A DNA stretch of 56,615 nt from contig JAFQOE010000043.1 of NCBI GenBank assembly GCA_017395635.1, positions 1 to 56,615 of the forward strand, written 5' to 3'. Source of the DNA: Lachnospiraceae bacterium (GTDB taxonomy: Bacteria > Bacillota > Clostridia > Lachnospirales > Lachnospiraceae). Position 1 is the stretch's first letter; each line of letters starts with the position of its first letter. A program made the position numbers and the translations under genes. The notes under the pieces were generated by a model. That model saw nothing but the letters and a program-made list of their open reading frames with translations, was not told where the DNA came from and did not search any database. This document shows positions 16,612 through 27,700 of the stretch, one piece after another.

Positions 16612-19053
16612 ATGAAAGTAATTCAAAGAATGAAAGGGAAGGTATTCTTCTTGTTTGTGCTAATTGTATGTCTTTGTGTTTGTGATATACCGGTACAGGC
16701 TGCATCAAATTACACAAAGAAGGTTACTAAGAAAAATGCAGATTTTACATTGAGTGCAGAGTATGGCCTAGGCGGGTTGGTGTATTACGAAATGCCAACC
16801 ATGATTAATGTAACACTGAAATGTAAGGAGAACTTCACCGGTACATTAAGGATAATACCGGAAGATAGTACTCTGTCAACGGTTGCATATGGAATGGATA
16901 TTTCGTTATCGGCAGGCGAGGCGAAGAAATTTCAATGTGTTCCGTCAACATTAAGCTATGATGGAAGAGTGTTGATTGAAGTGTTGGATGAAAAGGGCAA
17001 GGTGGTTTTTGGTGAACGTCATGAGGTTTTATCACAAGGTGGTGGTGAAAAAGTAACAGTGGGAATTCTAAGTGACGATTACGGTGCTCTTAGTTATTTT
17101 GATGGAAATGAAATAGATGTGAATGGTGAGAAAGGCGTAACAAGTATTTTTGAGCTGACAAAGGACAATTTTCCGGAAGATTCAAAGGCGTTAACCATGT
17201 TGCAGTACATGATAATTGATAACTTTGATACTGCGACTCTTTCGGATGAGCAATATGATGCGTTAAAAGGTTGGGTACAGGATGGTGGTGTGTTGATTCT
17301 TTCTTTGGGAAGCAACTATCAGAATGTGTTACATTGTTTTACGGATTCTTTTGTTGCCGGAACGCTTGGAACGCTGGAAAAGAAAGATGTTACTTGGGAT
17401 ATTTTGTATGAAGCAACTGAGGATAATCAAGCAGAGGAATTGGATAATGATGAAGATGTCGGGGAAAGTTCAATTTTGAACATGGATTGCATTGCATTTC
17501 AATTAGACGGTGGAGAATCTTTTGCGGAAAATATAGAGGAAGATTTGATCAGCACAAAAAAAGTTGGACATGGACGAGTTGTGGTTTTGGCTTATTCAAT
17601 GGGGATGGAGCCAATGACAAGTGCAAAGAATCGAAAAGAGATAGCAAAACTTATTATAGATACGGCTGAGGTAGGAGCTACCTCAAGCAAGTTTTATGGA
17701 AGTGATGTAGACAGCAATTCCATGTATGGTGGCTTGGATATTGCGGAAATTGCAGATATATCCAGAAAACCAAGCGCAGTTTTATATGGTATCATTTTAG
17801 CAATCTACGTGATTTTGGTTGGTCCGATTCTCTATCTTATTTTGAAGAAGATGAATAAACGTGAGAGTATATGGGTTGCGATTCCGATTGTGGCATTGAC
17901 ATTTACTACGGTTATATATGTTACCGGTTTCTTATATCGAATCAATAAGCCTTTGATATCTACATTTACGGTGGTACAGCTACAGGATGATATTAAATCA
18001 GAGAAGATATACACCAGTGTTGTTTGTCCGAAACCGAAGGAATATACCGTACAATTTGCAGAGGGATATAGTGGTTTCCGTAAAGACACAGGTGACTATT
18101 CTTATAGTATATTTAGTTCAAGTACAGATGCAGGTTCTTTTGATTATATGTTGAAAGAAAACAGCAAGGGAACGGAAATTTTGTTTGATATGACGGAACC
18201 ATTTCAGAGAACGAATTTTCTTGTGAATAAGAATAGTGATAACAATATTGGGACACTGGATAGTGATTTGATTGGCTACACAGACGGATTCGAGGGAACG
18301 GTTACCAATAATACTTGTTATAATTTGAAGGATGTTGTGGTTACTTTTGAAAGTTATCTGTGTCTGGTAGGAGACATCAAAAAAGGAGAAACAGCAACCA
18401 TTGATAAGTCAAAGATTGTAGGAATGAGTTCTTATGGAAGCTTTGATAAGTTATATCCTGAGAACAGATTGTATCTGGATAAGGAAATGTATCTGAGATA
18501 TAGGCTTAATAGTATGGTAGAAAATAATCTTATCGACAAAAATCAGTTTAATAAGGGTTACGTATGGGCTTGTATGCAATCTTATCAACCGGATTTGGTG
18601 GATGGAACGGATGTGAAACGAGCAGGATGCGGAATCATACTAAATTCATATACAGCAGAGTATGCCGATGTGAAAGGAGCATATTATCCGAATATTGACA
18701 GTATGGAAATTGCAGCTCAGGGCGAATATGATAAATATGACAGAAGTCTATACTCTTCTGAAGCTGTATTCACGTATTCTTTTGAAAATTGTCCGGAAAT
18801 TACAGAGTTAGAGAACATGACATTGAAGGAGAATAATAATGATTCGTATGTAATGCCGGCAGATGTATATGCGTATAATGTGGAAACGGGAGATTATGAT
18901 CCGATTTTTGTTGATGGAAAAACGTTGGAAGGTTCACAATTAAAGAAATATATGTTAGATGATGTAATTATATTGAAATATGTGCAGGGACAAACAACTG
19001 CGAAATATTATAACTTTTTTATTCCAAGAATTAGTGCAAGGGGGGAACAATAA
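16612..19053 (+). CDS. Large exported membrane protein heading an ABC/MoxR operon
   Basis: The 813-residue product begins with a signal peptide (VFFLFVLIVCLCVCDIPVQAAS). A long extracellular region of about 350 residues follows, including a beta-sandwich-like part and a stretch resembling the glutamine-amidotransferase-like fold of GldG/BatA-type proteins (LTMLQYMIIDNFDTATLSDEQYDALKGWVQDGGVLILS). Two membrane helices lie near residues 390-412 and 420-443, then a second extracellular region of about 370 residues with no family I recognise. It ends next to the ABC ATPase start. By position and topology it may be an exported partner of the transporter. Its start follows AAAAGGAGTGAC. Confidence 0.8.
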   Translation: MKVIQRMKGKVFFLFVLIVCLCVCDIPVQAASNYTKKVTKKNADFTLSAEYGLGGLVYYEMPTMINVTLKCKENFTGTLRIIPEDSTLSTVAYGMDISLSAGEAKKFQCVPSTLSYDGRVLIEVLDEKGKVVFGERHEVLSQGGGEKVTVGILSDDYGALSYFDGNEIDVNGEKGVTSIFELTKDNFPEDSKALTMLQYMIIDNFDTATLSDEQYDALKGWVQDGGVLILSLGSNYQNVLHCFTDSFVAGTLGTLEKKDVTWDILYEATEDNQAEELDNDEDVGESSILNMDCIAFQLDGGESFAENIEEDLISTKKVGHGRVVVLAYSMGMEPMTSAKNRKEIAKLIIDTAEVGATSSKFYGSDVDSNSMYGGLDIAEIADISRKPSAVLYGIILAIYVILVGPILYLILKKMNKRESIWVAIPIVALTFTTVIYVTGFLYRINKPLISTFTVVQLQDDIKSEKIYTSVVCPKPKEYTVQFAEGYSGFRKDTGDYSYSIFSSSTDAGSFDYMLKENSKGTEILFDMTEPFQRTNFLVNKNSDNNIGTLDSDLIGYTDGFEGTVTNNTCYNLKDVVVTFESYLCLVGDIKKGETATIDKSKIVGMSSYGSFDKLYPENRLYLDKEMYLRYRLNSMVENNLIDKNQFNKGYVWACMQSYQPDLVDGTDVKRAGCGIILNSYTAEYADVKGAYYPNIDSMEIAAQGEYDKYDRSLYSSEAVFTYSFENCPEITELENMTLKENNNDSYVMPADVYAYNVETGDYDPIFVDGKTLEGSQLKKYMLDDVIILKYVQGQTTAKYYNFFIPRISARGEQ

Positions 19054-20004
19054 ATGTTAGAGATACAGAACTTAACAAAGAGATATGGAAAATTCCTTGC
19101 ACTGGATAATTTGAATTTGCATATTGATAAAGGCGAGATATTCGGTTTTGTAGGACCGAATGGTGCAGGAAAGACAACCACCATGCGAATTACTTGTGGT
19201 CTTTTGAAGGCAACCAGTGGTACTGTTTTAGTGGATGGTGTGAATGCCATTACGAATCCGGAGGACATTAAGCGAAAAGTTGGTTATGTACCTGACTTCT
19301 TTGGTGTATATGATAACCTAAAGGTGATGGAATATATGGAATTCTATGGCTCTATGTATGGCATGAGCAAAGAAGATGTGGATGAGATTGCAGAGGGTTT
19401 GTTAGAGCTTGTCAACTTGTCCGATAAAAAGGATGTTTTTGTGGATACACTTTCCAGAGGTATGAAGCAAAGACTTTGTGTGGCAAGAGCTTTGATTCAT
19501 AATCCGGATTTGTTGGTGTTAGATGAGCCGAACTCCGGTTTGGATCCTAGAGCCCGCTTTGAGATGAAGGAAGTATTAAAAAATCTGGGAGCTATGGGAA
19601 AGACGATTATTATTAGTTCTCACATTTTACCGGAGCTTTCTGAAATGTGTACCAGTATTGGTATTATGGAAAAAGGTCATCTGATTGCATCCGGCAAAGT
19701 GGATGAGATTATGCAGAAGTCAAAAGGAAGTCAACCGATTCATATGCGTGCCATTATGGATGGATACGATACAGAGGAAGATGGCAGGGAATTTTTGTCT
19801 ACTCTATTAAGAGAACAGCCAAATGTGGAAAAAGTTACTTATACAGAGGATGAGGTGTTAATAGCATTTAACGGAAATGATGCAGAGGCTGCTAATCTTT
19901 TGAAGGGTCTTGTAGAACGTAATGTATTGGTAAGCAATTTCTATCGGGAAAAGGAAGATTTGGAATCCTTATTCCTTGAGATTACAGGAGGTGCAAAAGA
20001 ATGA
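19054..20004 (+). CDS. ABC transporter ATP-binding protein
   Basis: The 316-residue cytosolic ATPase has Walker A GPNGAGKTTT (about residue 35), signature LSRGMKQRL, Walker B LLVLDEPNSGLDP and the switch His in ISSHILPELSE. The C-terminal extension of about 90 residues is usual for CcmA/NatA-type exporters and gliding-type (GldA) ATPases. It begins immediately after the previous stop and overlaps the permease start by four bases, so ATPase and permease are co-made. Confidence 0.95.
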   Translation: MLEIQNLTKRYGKFLALDNLNLHIDKGEIFGFVGPNGAGKTTTMRITCGLLKATSGTVLVDGVNAITNPEDIKRKVGYVPDFFGVYDNLKVMEYMEFYGSMYGMSKEDVDEIAEGLLELVNLSDKKDVFVDTLSRGMKQRLCVARALIHNPDLLVLDEPNSGLDPRARFEMKEVLKNLGAMGKTIIISSHILPELSEMCTSIGIMEKGHLIASGKVDEIMQKSKGSQPIHMRAIMDGYDTEEDGREFLSTLLREQPNVEKVTYTEDEVLIAFNGNDAEAANLLKGLVERNVLVSNFYREKEDLESLFLEITGGAKE

Positions 20005-20897
20005 AAAAGAAGTTTCGTATCAATCCGATTATGAAGAAAGATATGATGGTCGGGGCAAGAAGTATTAAAATGTCTTTTGCTATTATGGGGATTAATGCAT
20101 TTTTGACGTTGATTGTTTTATTTGTAATGGCGACCAATAGTATGGTTGGAGGTATGTCAGGATATGACTATTCTTCGTTGAGTTACCTCTTTTTGGCTCT
20201 TGGTTGTGTAGAATGTGGTTTGCTTAGTTTGATTGTTCCTATCATTACATCGGGTTCCATCTCAGGCGAAAGGGAGCGTCAGACACTTGATATTATGTTA
20301 ACAACGCCGGTGTCTCCGTTTTCGATTGCTCTTGGTAAGCTTGGTTCTGCTATGATGGTGGTAATGATGTATATGATTACAAGCATTCCGGTTATGGCAA
20401 TTGCTTTTGTGCTAGGTGGAATGAGTTGGTGGGCATTGCTTGGTCTGTTTGGTATGCTGTTATATCTTGGTGTATATGTGGGAAGTGTCGGAGTATTTTG
20501 TTCTAGTGTTGTGAAGAAATCCGTGATGGCAACGATTCTTACCATTGTAATTGGTGTGGCAATTATTACAATCACATTCGTTATATTGACGGTTGGTCTG
20601 GGGGTGAAATCATATGAAGCTACCTTGAATAATGCGAATAACATAACAGTCGGTGCAACGCCGATGATTATGATGTTGAATCCATATTCGCCATTGGTGG
20701 ACTTTTTTATTCGAACAATGAGTAGTTACAGTTTATATGATTTGATTAAAGAAACGGGAACATTGTCCGCTGGTTATAGTAAGATATATCAAGCATGGAT
20801 TCCAATTTCGCTTGTATTGAATTTGTTGGTGTCGTTTGGATTTTTGAAATTGGCAGCAAGGAATATTGCAGTAACAAGAAATAAAAGGAGAAAGTAA
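20001..20897 (+). CDS. ABC-2 type permease
   Basis: The 298-residue product has about six membrane helices. It includes the ABC-2 hallmark region between helices two and three (SGSISGERERQTLDIMLTTPVSPFSIALGKLGSAM), which contacts the ATPase. It overlaps the ATPase gene by ATGA. With the 813-residue membrane protein and the ATPase it resembles the Gld-type ABC layout, although gliding is not expected here. The transported substrate is unknown. Confidence 0.92.
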   Translation: MKKKFRINPIMKKDMMVGARSIKMSFAIMGINAFLTLIVLFVMATNSMVGGMSGYDYSSLSYLFLALGCVECGLLSLIVPIITSGSISGERERQTLDIMLTTPVSPFSIALGKLGSAMMVVMMYMITSIPVMAIAFVLGGMSWWALLGLFGMLLYLGVYVGSVGVFCSSVVKKSVMATILTIVIGVAIITITFVILTVGLGVKSYEATLNNANNITVGATPMIMMLNPYSPLVDFFIRTMSSYSLYDLIKETGTLSAGYSKIYQAWIPISLVLNLLVSFGFLKLAARNIAVTRNKRRK

Positions 20898-20918
20898 GTG
20901 GTGTTAATAATATTGTAT

Positions 20919-21122
20919 AGGCAATTGCAAAACTCAAGTTTGTATTGTAATGCTTGTGCAAATTCAACATACCAACGCAGGACGTTTGCACTTGCCACAA
21001 TGCGTAACGGTACTAAGTTCGACAATGTCTCACTAAGTACCGACGGATTGTGAAGCACCTGCTTATGGTATTGTTAAACTTGCACAAGGCAATGACATTT
21101 TTTGTAAGTTTCGCAATTGCCT
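20919..21122. repeat. 204-bp imperfect palindrome (MITE-like or structured RNA)
   Basis: The outer arms AGGCAATTGCAAAACT (20919-20934) and AGTTTCGCAATTGCCT (21107-21122) pair with one mismatch. Inner arms continue the symmetry: CTTGTGCAAATTCAACATACC against GGTATTGTTAAACTTGCACAAG, and CACAATGCGTAACGGTACT against AGTACCGACGGATTGTG. The centre is GACAATGTC near 21025. It fills the gap between the permease and the next gene of the operon and contains no convincing ORF. A related solo arm occurs at 36022-36080. Confidence 0.85.
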
Positions 21123-21153
21123 GACAACACAGTGGAAAGAAGGGAGATATTAG

Positions 21154-22662
21154 TTGGATAGTAAGATAAGACAGTTCGTGTATCGTGTGAGGAGCAGGAT
21201 TCGCGAGCAGCTAGTAATCGATAATTTAATAAAAGCGGTAGGTATCGGCATGCTGGTTGCGTTAATTATTTCACTGATTGCTCTGATGATACCATTTTAT
21301 TATGCAATTGTTTTTGCAACAACGATATTAATGCTTGCTTTTCTTCTGGGAATTATTTGGGGTGTTCGAAAAACGCCAAATCCGATGCAGTCGGCATTAC
21401 TGGCAGATTCCAAAGGGCATAAAGAAAAGATTTCGACCGCATTTTATCTGAGTGGTAAAGAGGATGCTTTTAGTATGTTACAGAAGAAGGATGCAATGCG
21501 AATTGTGGAACAGTTTCAGATTCGGAAGGAATTTCCGATTCGTGTGGAGTGGAAACGTGTAGCGGGAATGCTGATATTGACACTTGTTTTTGTAATAACA
21601 AGCTTGATTGAAACACCTGCCAAACGAGAAGCTCTTGTAAAGCATGATGTGAAACAGGAGGCAAAAGAAGAAATCGCTCGGTTGGAAAAAGTAGAAAAAG
21701 AATTAGAAAAGAATCCCGAACTTGCGAAAAATGAAGTGGCTGAAGTAAAGGAACAGTTAGAAAATGCAAAAAAAGAGTTGAAGGAAGCAGAATCCTATGA
21801 AGAGTTAAGTAAGGCGAAAGAGCGCATTAACAAAAAAATGGAGATGGCAAGTAAGGATGTAAAGGATCAAACACTTGCGGAGATGATGAAAAAGGCAGCG
21901 CAGGAAGGGGAAAAACTTGCGAAAGAAAAAGAACAGGAACTTGCGAAGAAAGCAAAAGAGGCTTTAGAAAAGGCTGCTGATGGAAACGAGAAAGATAAAG
22001 AGAAAGCGTATGAGGAGTTAAAGAAGCTTGCTGAGATGACTGGTGATGAGCAGTTGGCACAAGCGGCTGAAACATACAAGAATGCTACTTATTCAGACAA
22101 TGCATACGCTAATGCGTCCAATGCATTGTCGCAGACAACACAGAAGATGCAGAATTCAGACTATGCACAGAATAACAACAGTCCCAAGAATCAATCCAAT
22201 AACCAGAATAGTGGGCAGAACAATAATACCGGTAATCAAAACCAGAATAATCAAGGTCAGGGAAATGGCAATCAAAGCCAGAGTGGCAACAACCAGGGAA
22301 AAGGTAGTGTTCAAGGTCAAGGAAATGGAAGCGGTGGCGGAAATGGAAGTGGTAATGGAAATGGTGGCGGCTGGAATTACGGTGGACGAAATGGTGGGGA
22401 AGGTGAACGAAACACCAATGAAGATATTACGATTCCGGATGGTGAAGTGGGAAATGATGATAACCTTACCGGTAAAGCTAATGGAAACGACAGTAGTACA
22501 AAATCGAAATCCAATCAGTCGCAAACATGGTCAGGTAATAAAGTAGGCTATAACGAGGTTTCAGGAAAATATAAAGAAAAGGCATATAAGAAGGTAAATG
22601 GTTCGAATTATCCGAGTGATATGAAAGAACGAATCAAAAACTATTTTGATGGCTTGAATTAA
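21154..22662 (+). CDS. Membrane-anchored coiled-coil protein with Asn/Gln/Gly-rich tail
   Basis: The 502-residue product starts at TTG behind AGAAGGGAG. Two adjacent membrane helices (about residues 28-70) and a third near 135-150 precede a long Lys/Glu-rich coiled coil (about residues 165-305). A low-complexity stretch follows (about 335-430) built of N, Q, G and S, then a short ordered C-terminus. The layout resembles DUF4175-like proteins that accompany MoxR/DUF58/VWA genes, but similarity by eye is limited. The coiled coil probably reaches into the extracellular space. moxR follows 12 bases later. Confidence 0.8.
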   Translation: MDSKIRQFVYRVRSRIREQLVIDNLIKAVGIGMLVALIISLIALMIPFYYAIVFATTILMLAFLLGIIWGVRKTPNPMQSALLADSKGHKEKISTAFYLSGKEDAFSMLQKKDAMRIVEQFQIRKEFPIRVEWKRVAGMLILTLVFVITSLIETPAKREALVKHDVKQEAKEEIARLEKVEKELEKNPELAKNEVAEVKEQLENAKKELKEAESYEELSKAKERINKKMEMASKDVKDQTLAEMMKKAAQEGEKLAKEKEQELAKKAKEALEKAADGNEKDKEKAYEELKKLAEMTGDEQLAQAAETYKNATYSDNAYANASNALSQTTQKMQNSDYAQNNNSPKNQSNNQNSGQNNNTGNQNQNNQGQGNGNQSQSGNNQGKGSVQGQGNGSGGGNGSGNGNGGGWNYGGRNGGEGERNTNEDITIPDGEVGNDDNLTGKANGNDSSTKSKSNQSQTWSGNKVGYNEVSGKYKEKAYKKVNGSNYPSDMKERIKNYFDGLN

Positions 22663-22674
22663 AGGAGATAGAAA

Positions 22675-23655
22675 ATGATAGATGAAACAGCATTACAGAA
22701 TATGATAGATAAGATTAAGGTTTGTGAGGCAGAAATTGGAAAGGGAATTATTGGACAGCGTGGGATTATTCGTCAGGTGCTCCTTGCAATTCTTTCAGAT
22801 GGTAACGTTTTATTGGAAGGTGTACCAGGACTTGGTAAGACAGAGCTTGTAAAAGCAATTTCCAAGGTGTTATCTACAAGCTTTTCGAGAATCCAGTTTA
22901 CACCGGATTTGATGCCGGCGGATGTAACAGGTACGAATTTGATTATTAAGGAAGAAGGTAATAATGTTTTCCAGTTTGAGCCTGGACCGGTGTTTGCTAA
23001 TATTGTATTAGCGGACGAGATTAACCGTGCCACACCAAAGACACAGTCTGCATTATTAGAGGCGATGCAGGAAAAGACTGTTACAGTAGGTAAGACCACC
23101 TATGAGTTACCGAAACCATTTATGGTGTTAGCGACACAGAATCCAATTGAAAATGAAGGTACTTATCCGTTACCGGAAGCGCAGTTGGACCGTTTTCTTT
23201 TCAAATTGTTAGTGGAGTTTCCTAGTAAAGAGGAATTGAAAGAAATAATGGATATAACAGTTACCAATCAGAAGGTAGAATTGTCACCCGTAATAAATGG
23301 AGACGATATTATTGCGATTCGTACTGCTATTAAGGATATGCCGATTTCTGATGCGGTTATGGATTATGCATTGTCTTTGGTGGTAGCAACCCATCCGGAA
23401 CAGGCGGATGCTCCGGAGATTACCAAGAAATATGTGGCGTGTGGTGCCAGTCCCCGTGCGGCGCAGGCGATTGTGAAAACAGCTAAAGCCAGAGCATTTA
23501 TGGAAGGCAGATATAATGTAGCATTTGAAGATATTCAATTTGTGGCATATCCGGCTTTGCGTCATCGTCTTGCATTGAACTTTGAAGCAATTTCAGATGG
23601 TGTGAGTGCAGATGATGTGATTCGCGAAATTATGGCAACTGTTAAGACTGTGTAA
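22675..23655 (+). CDS. MoxR-family AAA+ ATPase
   Basis: The 326-residue chaperone-like ATPase has Walker A GVPGLGKTELVK, Walker B VLADEINRATPKTQSALLEAMQE, and sensor ATQNPIENEGTYPLPEAQLDRFLFK, all diagnostic of the MoxR branch. MoxR proteins work with DUF58 and VWA-domain partners to mature or insert metal-containing or membrane complexes; here both partners follow directly. The start has an AAAGGAGATAG site. Confidence 0.96.
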   Translation: MIDETALQNMIDKIKVCEAEIGKGIIGQRGIIRQVLLAILSDGNVLLEGVPGLGKTELVKAISKVLSTSFSRIQFTPDLMPADVTGTNLIIKEEGNNVFQFEPGPVFANIVLADEINRATPKTQSALLEAMQEKTVTVGKTTYELPKPFMVLATQNPIENEGTYPLPEAQLDRFLFKLLVEFPSKEELKEIMDITVTNQKVELSPVINGDDIIAIRTAIKDMPISDAVMDYALSLVVATHPEQADAPEITKKYVACGASPRAAQAIVKTAKARAFMEGRYNVAFEDIQFVAYPALRHRLALNFEAISDGVSADDVIREIMATVKTV

Positions 23656-23708
23656 TCAGAAATTACGCGTTATGAATAAAAGTGAGTATTGTTCTATGCA
23701 AGACGATT

Positions 23709-23735
23709 GTAACTATGAAAATACTGAATAGTTGC
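23709..23735. repeat. Dispersed inverted repeat, copy between moxR and DUF58 gene
   Basis: GTAACTAT, eleven bases, then ATAGTTGC. It is a member of the GTAACTATTC/GAATAGTTAC family described in the findings. Confidence 0.55.
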
Positions 23736-23772
23736 AGAAGGTTTACATAAAACAAAGTAAGATGGAGTATCT

Positions 23773-24642
23773 ATGGAAACAACAGTTTTTGATAAAGGTT
23801 TTTTTGACAAACTGAATACATTGAAAATGAGCTTGAATATGCGATTATCTCAAGGTATGAGTGGGATTCGCAAATCGAGTGCGAAGGGTTCTTCTGTGGA
23901 GTTTTCGGATTTTCGGGAATATATGTTGGGGGATGATATTCGACGTATTGACTGGAATGCATATGGTCGTACGGACAAGTTGTATATCAAACAGTTTATG
24001 GAAGAAAAAGAAGGTATTTTTCAAATATTTATTGATACAAGCCGTTCTATGTGTTTTGGTGAAAAGCCAAAATCCACTATGGCATTGCAGATAGCCGGTG
24101 CACTTTCCTATATTATCTTGAATAATCTGGACAGAGTATATATTAATGAAATGAAAGAGAATTCTCTGACAAAAGGGAAAGGCGTAACCGGTGGAGCAGC
24201 ATTTTCACATGTATTAAATGATTTGAATCGCATTGTATTTGATGGAAAAACCACGCTTAACAAAACGATTCTCTCCCGTCCGGTACAGATTGGAGGAGTG
24301 TCTGTTATTATTAGTGATTTCATGGATGAGAATGGAATAGAAGAAGCCTTGAAATATCTGGCATATAGAAAGCAGACAATCGTATTGATTCAGGTGCTTG
24401 CAAAGGAAGAAGTGGATGTTGATTACGAAGGACCCTTGAATATTTTGGATATGGAGACGGACCAACGTGTGAAGATTACTATGTCCAATGCAACGATTAA
24501 GAAATACAAGGAACAATTGGCTGATATGCAGACCCATCTAGAGAATCTTGCCAGAAAATACGGAGCGAAATATGTAAGTATTCGCACGGATGAATCTTTA
24601 GTAAATGCAATGCTACATGGATTTTCAGGGTTGTTGCAGTAG
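23773..24642 (+). CDS. DUF58 protein
   Basis: The 289-residue soluble protein has the DUF58 core: EFSDFREYMLGDDIRRIDWNAYGRTDKLYIKQFMEEKEG, followed by a vWA-like fold with FIDTSRSM (D-x-S-x-S metal site). DUF58 proteins usually carry two N-terminal membrane helices; this one lacks them and is probably cytosolic. It lies between moxR and the triple-VWA gene, the standard order for this module. Confidence 0.93.
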   Translation: METTVFDKGFFDKLNTLKMSLNMRLSQGMSGIRKSSAKGSSVEFSDFREYMLGDDIRRIDWNAYGRTDKLYIKQFMEEKEGIFQIFIDTSRSMCFGEKPKSTMALQIAGALSYIILNNLDRVYINEMKENSLTKGKGVTGGAAFSHVLNDLNRIVFDGKTTLNKTILSRPVQIGGVSVIISDFMDENGIEEALKYLAYRKQTIVLIQVLAKEEVDVDYEGPLNILDMETDQRVKITMSNATIKKYKEQLADMQTHLENLARKYGAKYVSIRTDESLVNAMLHGFSGLLQ

Positions 24643-24700
24643 AATTAGCAACGAATGGGTTGTTATAAATGATGTATTTGAGTTTGGAGAGAAGAGATAA

Positions 24701-27700
24701 ATGACAGTACAAAATATGTGGCCTTTGGCGTTTTTGATTATAATCCCGATAATAATTTTGCTTTATATTTTGAAGCAGAAGGTAAAGGATGAACCGTTTT
24801 CGTCCATTTTGTTGTGGCAGGAAATTTACAAAAATCTTGAGGCAAAGACACCATTTGAAAAGTTAAAACAGAATATTTTGATGTACTTGCAGATGCTATT
24901 GATGCTGTTGCTCATTTTTGCACTGATGGCACCGGTATTAAACAAAGGTGGCGTAGTACAAGAAAATACGATTATTGTAATTGATAATAGTGCAAGTATG
25001 CAGTACCTGTATGAAGGCGAGGACAGCAGACTTGACTACAGTATTAAGTTAGCTGCAGATGAGATTGATGGCTTGAGTGAGAATAGTACGGTGACGCTGA
25101 TATCCTGTGCTTCAGAGGCGACAGTTCTTTATCAGGGAAAAGATAAGGTTACGTTAAAGCGCAGACTGAAAGAAATTGAACCGACAATGGAAACTGGTAA
25201 TCTGGATATTGCTACGAATGTGGTAAATTCTGTTATTGCAGGAATGTCGAATGTTCAGATTCTTTGTTATACCGACACAGATTTTGCTAGTGAGCAGTGG
25301 ACGAAGAGTAATGAGCAAGCTGCTTTGATTGTGGAGAGTATTTATTCCAAGGGTGAGAACTGCACCTTGGATTATGTAAACTATGCGGTGGAAGAAGCAG
25401 GCGTGGATATTCTGTGTAAAGTAACGAATCATGGTGAGCAGGATGTTACACAAGATGTAAGTCTTTATGTAGATTCTGAAATTGTAGATGTACAGACAGT
25501 AACGGTTAAGGCAGGAGAAAGTGAAAACGTATATTTTGACAAACAAACCTTTCCGACAGACGGAAGTGTGATAGTAAAGGCAGAATTGAGTACAAAAGAT
25601 GCATTAACTGCAGATAATAGCCAAAGTGCCTCGGTTGTGGCTAATGTAGGAAAGAGAGTATTGTTATTGTCAGAGGGAAATGTTTTTTTAGAAAAGGCAC
25701 TTTCTCTTGATGATAATGTTGAGGTATATAAGTCGGATGATGCTGGCGTTCTGAATCAGGCGGTGGGAGAAGAATCCTTTGACCTTTATGTGTTTGACGG
25801 AGTAAAATTGCCTGATGAAATTGACTTCACTACTTTTCCGGATAATGCTGCTTTTTTGTTTTTGAATTATGATACGGATTTCTATGAGAGTGAGTATATT
25901 ACAAAAGATACAGAAGTGACAAACACGGTGTTATCATTTGGCGAAAGTACAATTACAAAATATGTAGAAAATTATAGTTTCGGTATTACGAATGCATATA
26001 CATATAACCTTCCGGAGTGGGGAGTGCCATTTTTGCAGGATGGAAGTGGTGCGGTAGTTGGATATTATGGAGTGGCAGATTCTCACAATATAGGTGTGTT
26101 GGGATTTGATATTCATAACACAGACTTGGCGTTGCAGACCGAGTTCCCGATTTTTATGTCGCAGCTTTGTGAATGGATGCTTGGAACTGAAAGGGAAACC
26201 GTGCAAATTCAGAATTTTCCGGTCGAAACAGAGTCGGAGGTTATATCGGTGGATTCGGTTACAGTAGAAGGAACGAAAGATAACAAAAAGACCGGTGGAC
26301 GTGCAATACGGAATCTATTGCTTATGCTTGTAATCTTGTTGCTTGTAGTGGAATGGATTGTTTATATATTCCAGGTGAATTCCAACAAGAAAAAGCAGTT
26401 TTTAGTGGTACGATTGATCGTTCTTTTGGTAGTTATTCTGGCGATGGCTGGTGTATCTGTTTCTAAAAAACAAAAGAAGACGGAAACCATTTTCCTGGTG
26501 GATGTATCTGATAGTATGTCGGGTAACATTAGTGAACTGGAAGACTATTTGAAAAATGTGGTAAGCGAAATGCCGGAAAAGAACATGGTGGGAATTGTTG
26601 CATTTGGTAAGGATACAGCTGTCGACCAGTTTTTGACAGATAAGAAGATATTTACAAAGTTTACCACGAAGCCGGTGACGATTTCCACGAATATAGAGAA
26701 GGCAGTTAATACAGCTTGCTCTATGTTTAATGAAGGCGTTACAAAACGTCTTGTACTTATTACTGACGGAAGTGAAAATGAAGGCAATATGAATCTTGCG
26801 GCAACGACATTAAAAGGTCGGGATGTTGAACTTTACACGATTGCAATGGAAGATAGTATAAGTGGGAATAGTGAGGTCTATATTGATGGTTTACAGACTC
26901 CAAATGTGATTCATGTGGGAGACCATTACAATGTTACGGTATCAGTCACATCAAATGTGGAGACGGACGCTATATTATCCTTGTTTGCAGGACGTACTGC
27001 AAAGGGTCAACAGGAGATTCATTTAACCAAGGGTACGAATCAGTTTGTGTTTGAAGATGTGGGAGAAGAAGGGACAATTGCACAGTATAAGGCAGTGATT
27101 GAGCCACAGGATGATACTATTACCGTTAATAATACCTATGTTACGTTTGCAGAGATAGAAGCAAGACCGAGAGTGTTAGTGGTAGAAGGTACCACGGATG
27201 AAGCGAAAGAATTTTCGAAAGTACTAGAAGCAGCGAATATCGATTATAATACGATATCGCCAAAAGGAGTTCCGGTTACACTTTCAGAGTTAAACCAGTA
27301 CAAAGCAGTGATTACGTTGAATGTTCATTATGATGATTTGCGAGACGGATTTGCAACCGTATTGGAATCCTATGTGAAAGATTTTGCAGGTGGCTATATC
27401 TGTATTGGTGGAGATAACAGTTATGCATTAGGTGGTTATCGTGGAACCGAATTAGAGCAGATACTTCCTGTTAACATGGACTTGCAGGGAGAGAAAGAAA
27501 TTCCGAAGATGTCTATGGCGCTGGTAATTGATCAGTCGAGCAGTATGTCATCACCATCCGAAGAAAGTACCAACATTACAGGATTGGATCTTGCAAAGCA
27601 GGCAGCAGTTTCCGGTGTTTCAGAGGTGAGAAATACAGATGAAGTTGGTGTGTTGGCATTTGATGATAAATACAACTGGATTGTTCCGTTACAAGAGGCT

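Noticed and set aside
22043..22546. 167-codon alternative-frame ORF over the Asn/Gln-rich tail
   Set aside because: It results from the low-complexity DNA of the 21154 gene read in another frame.
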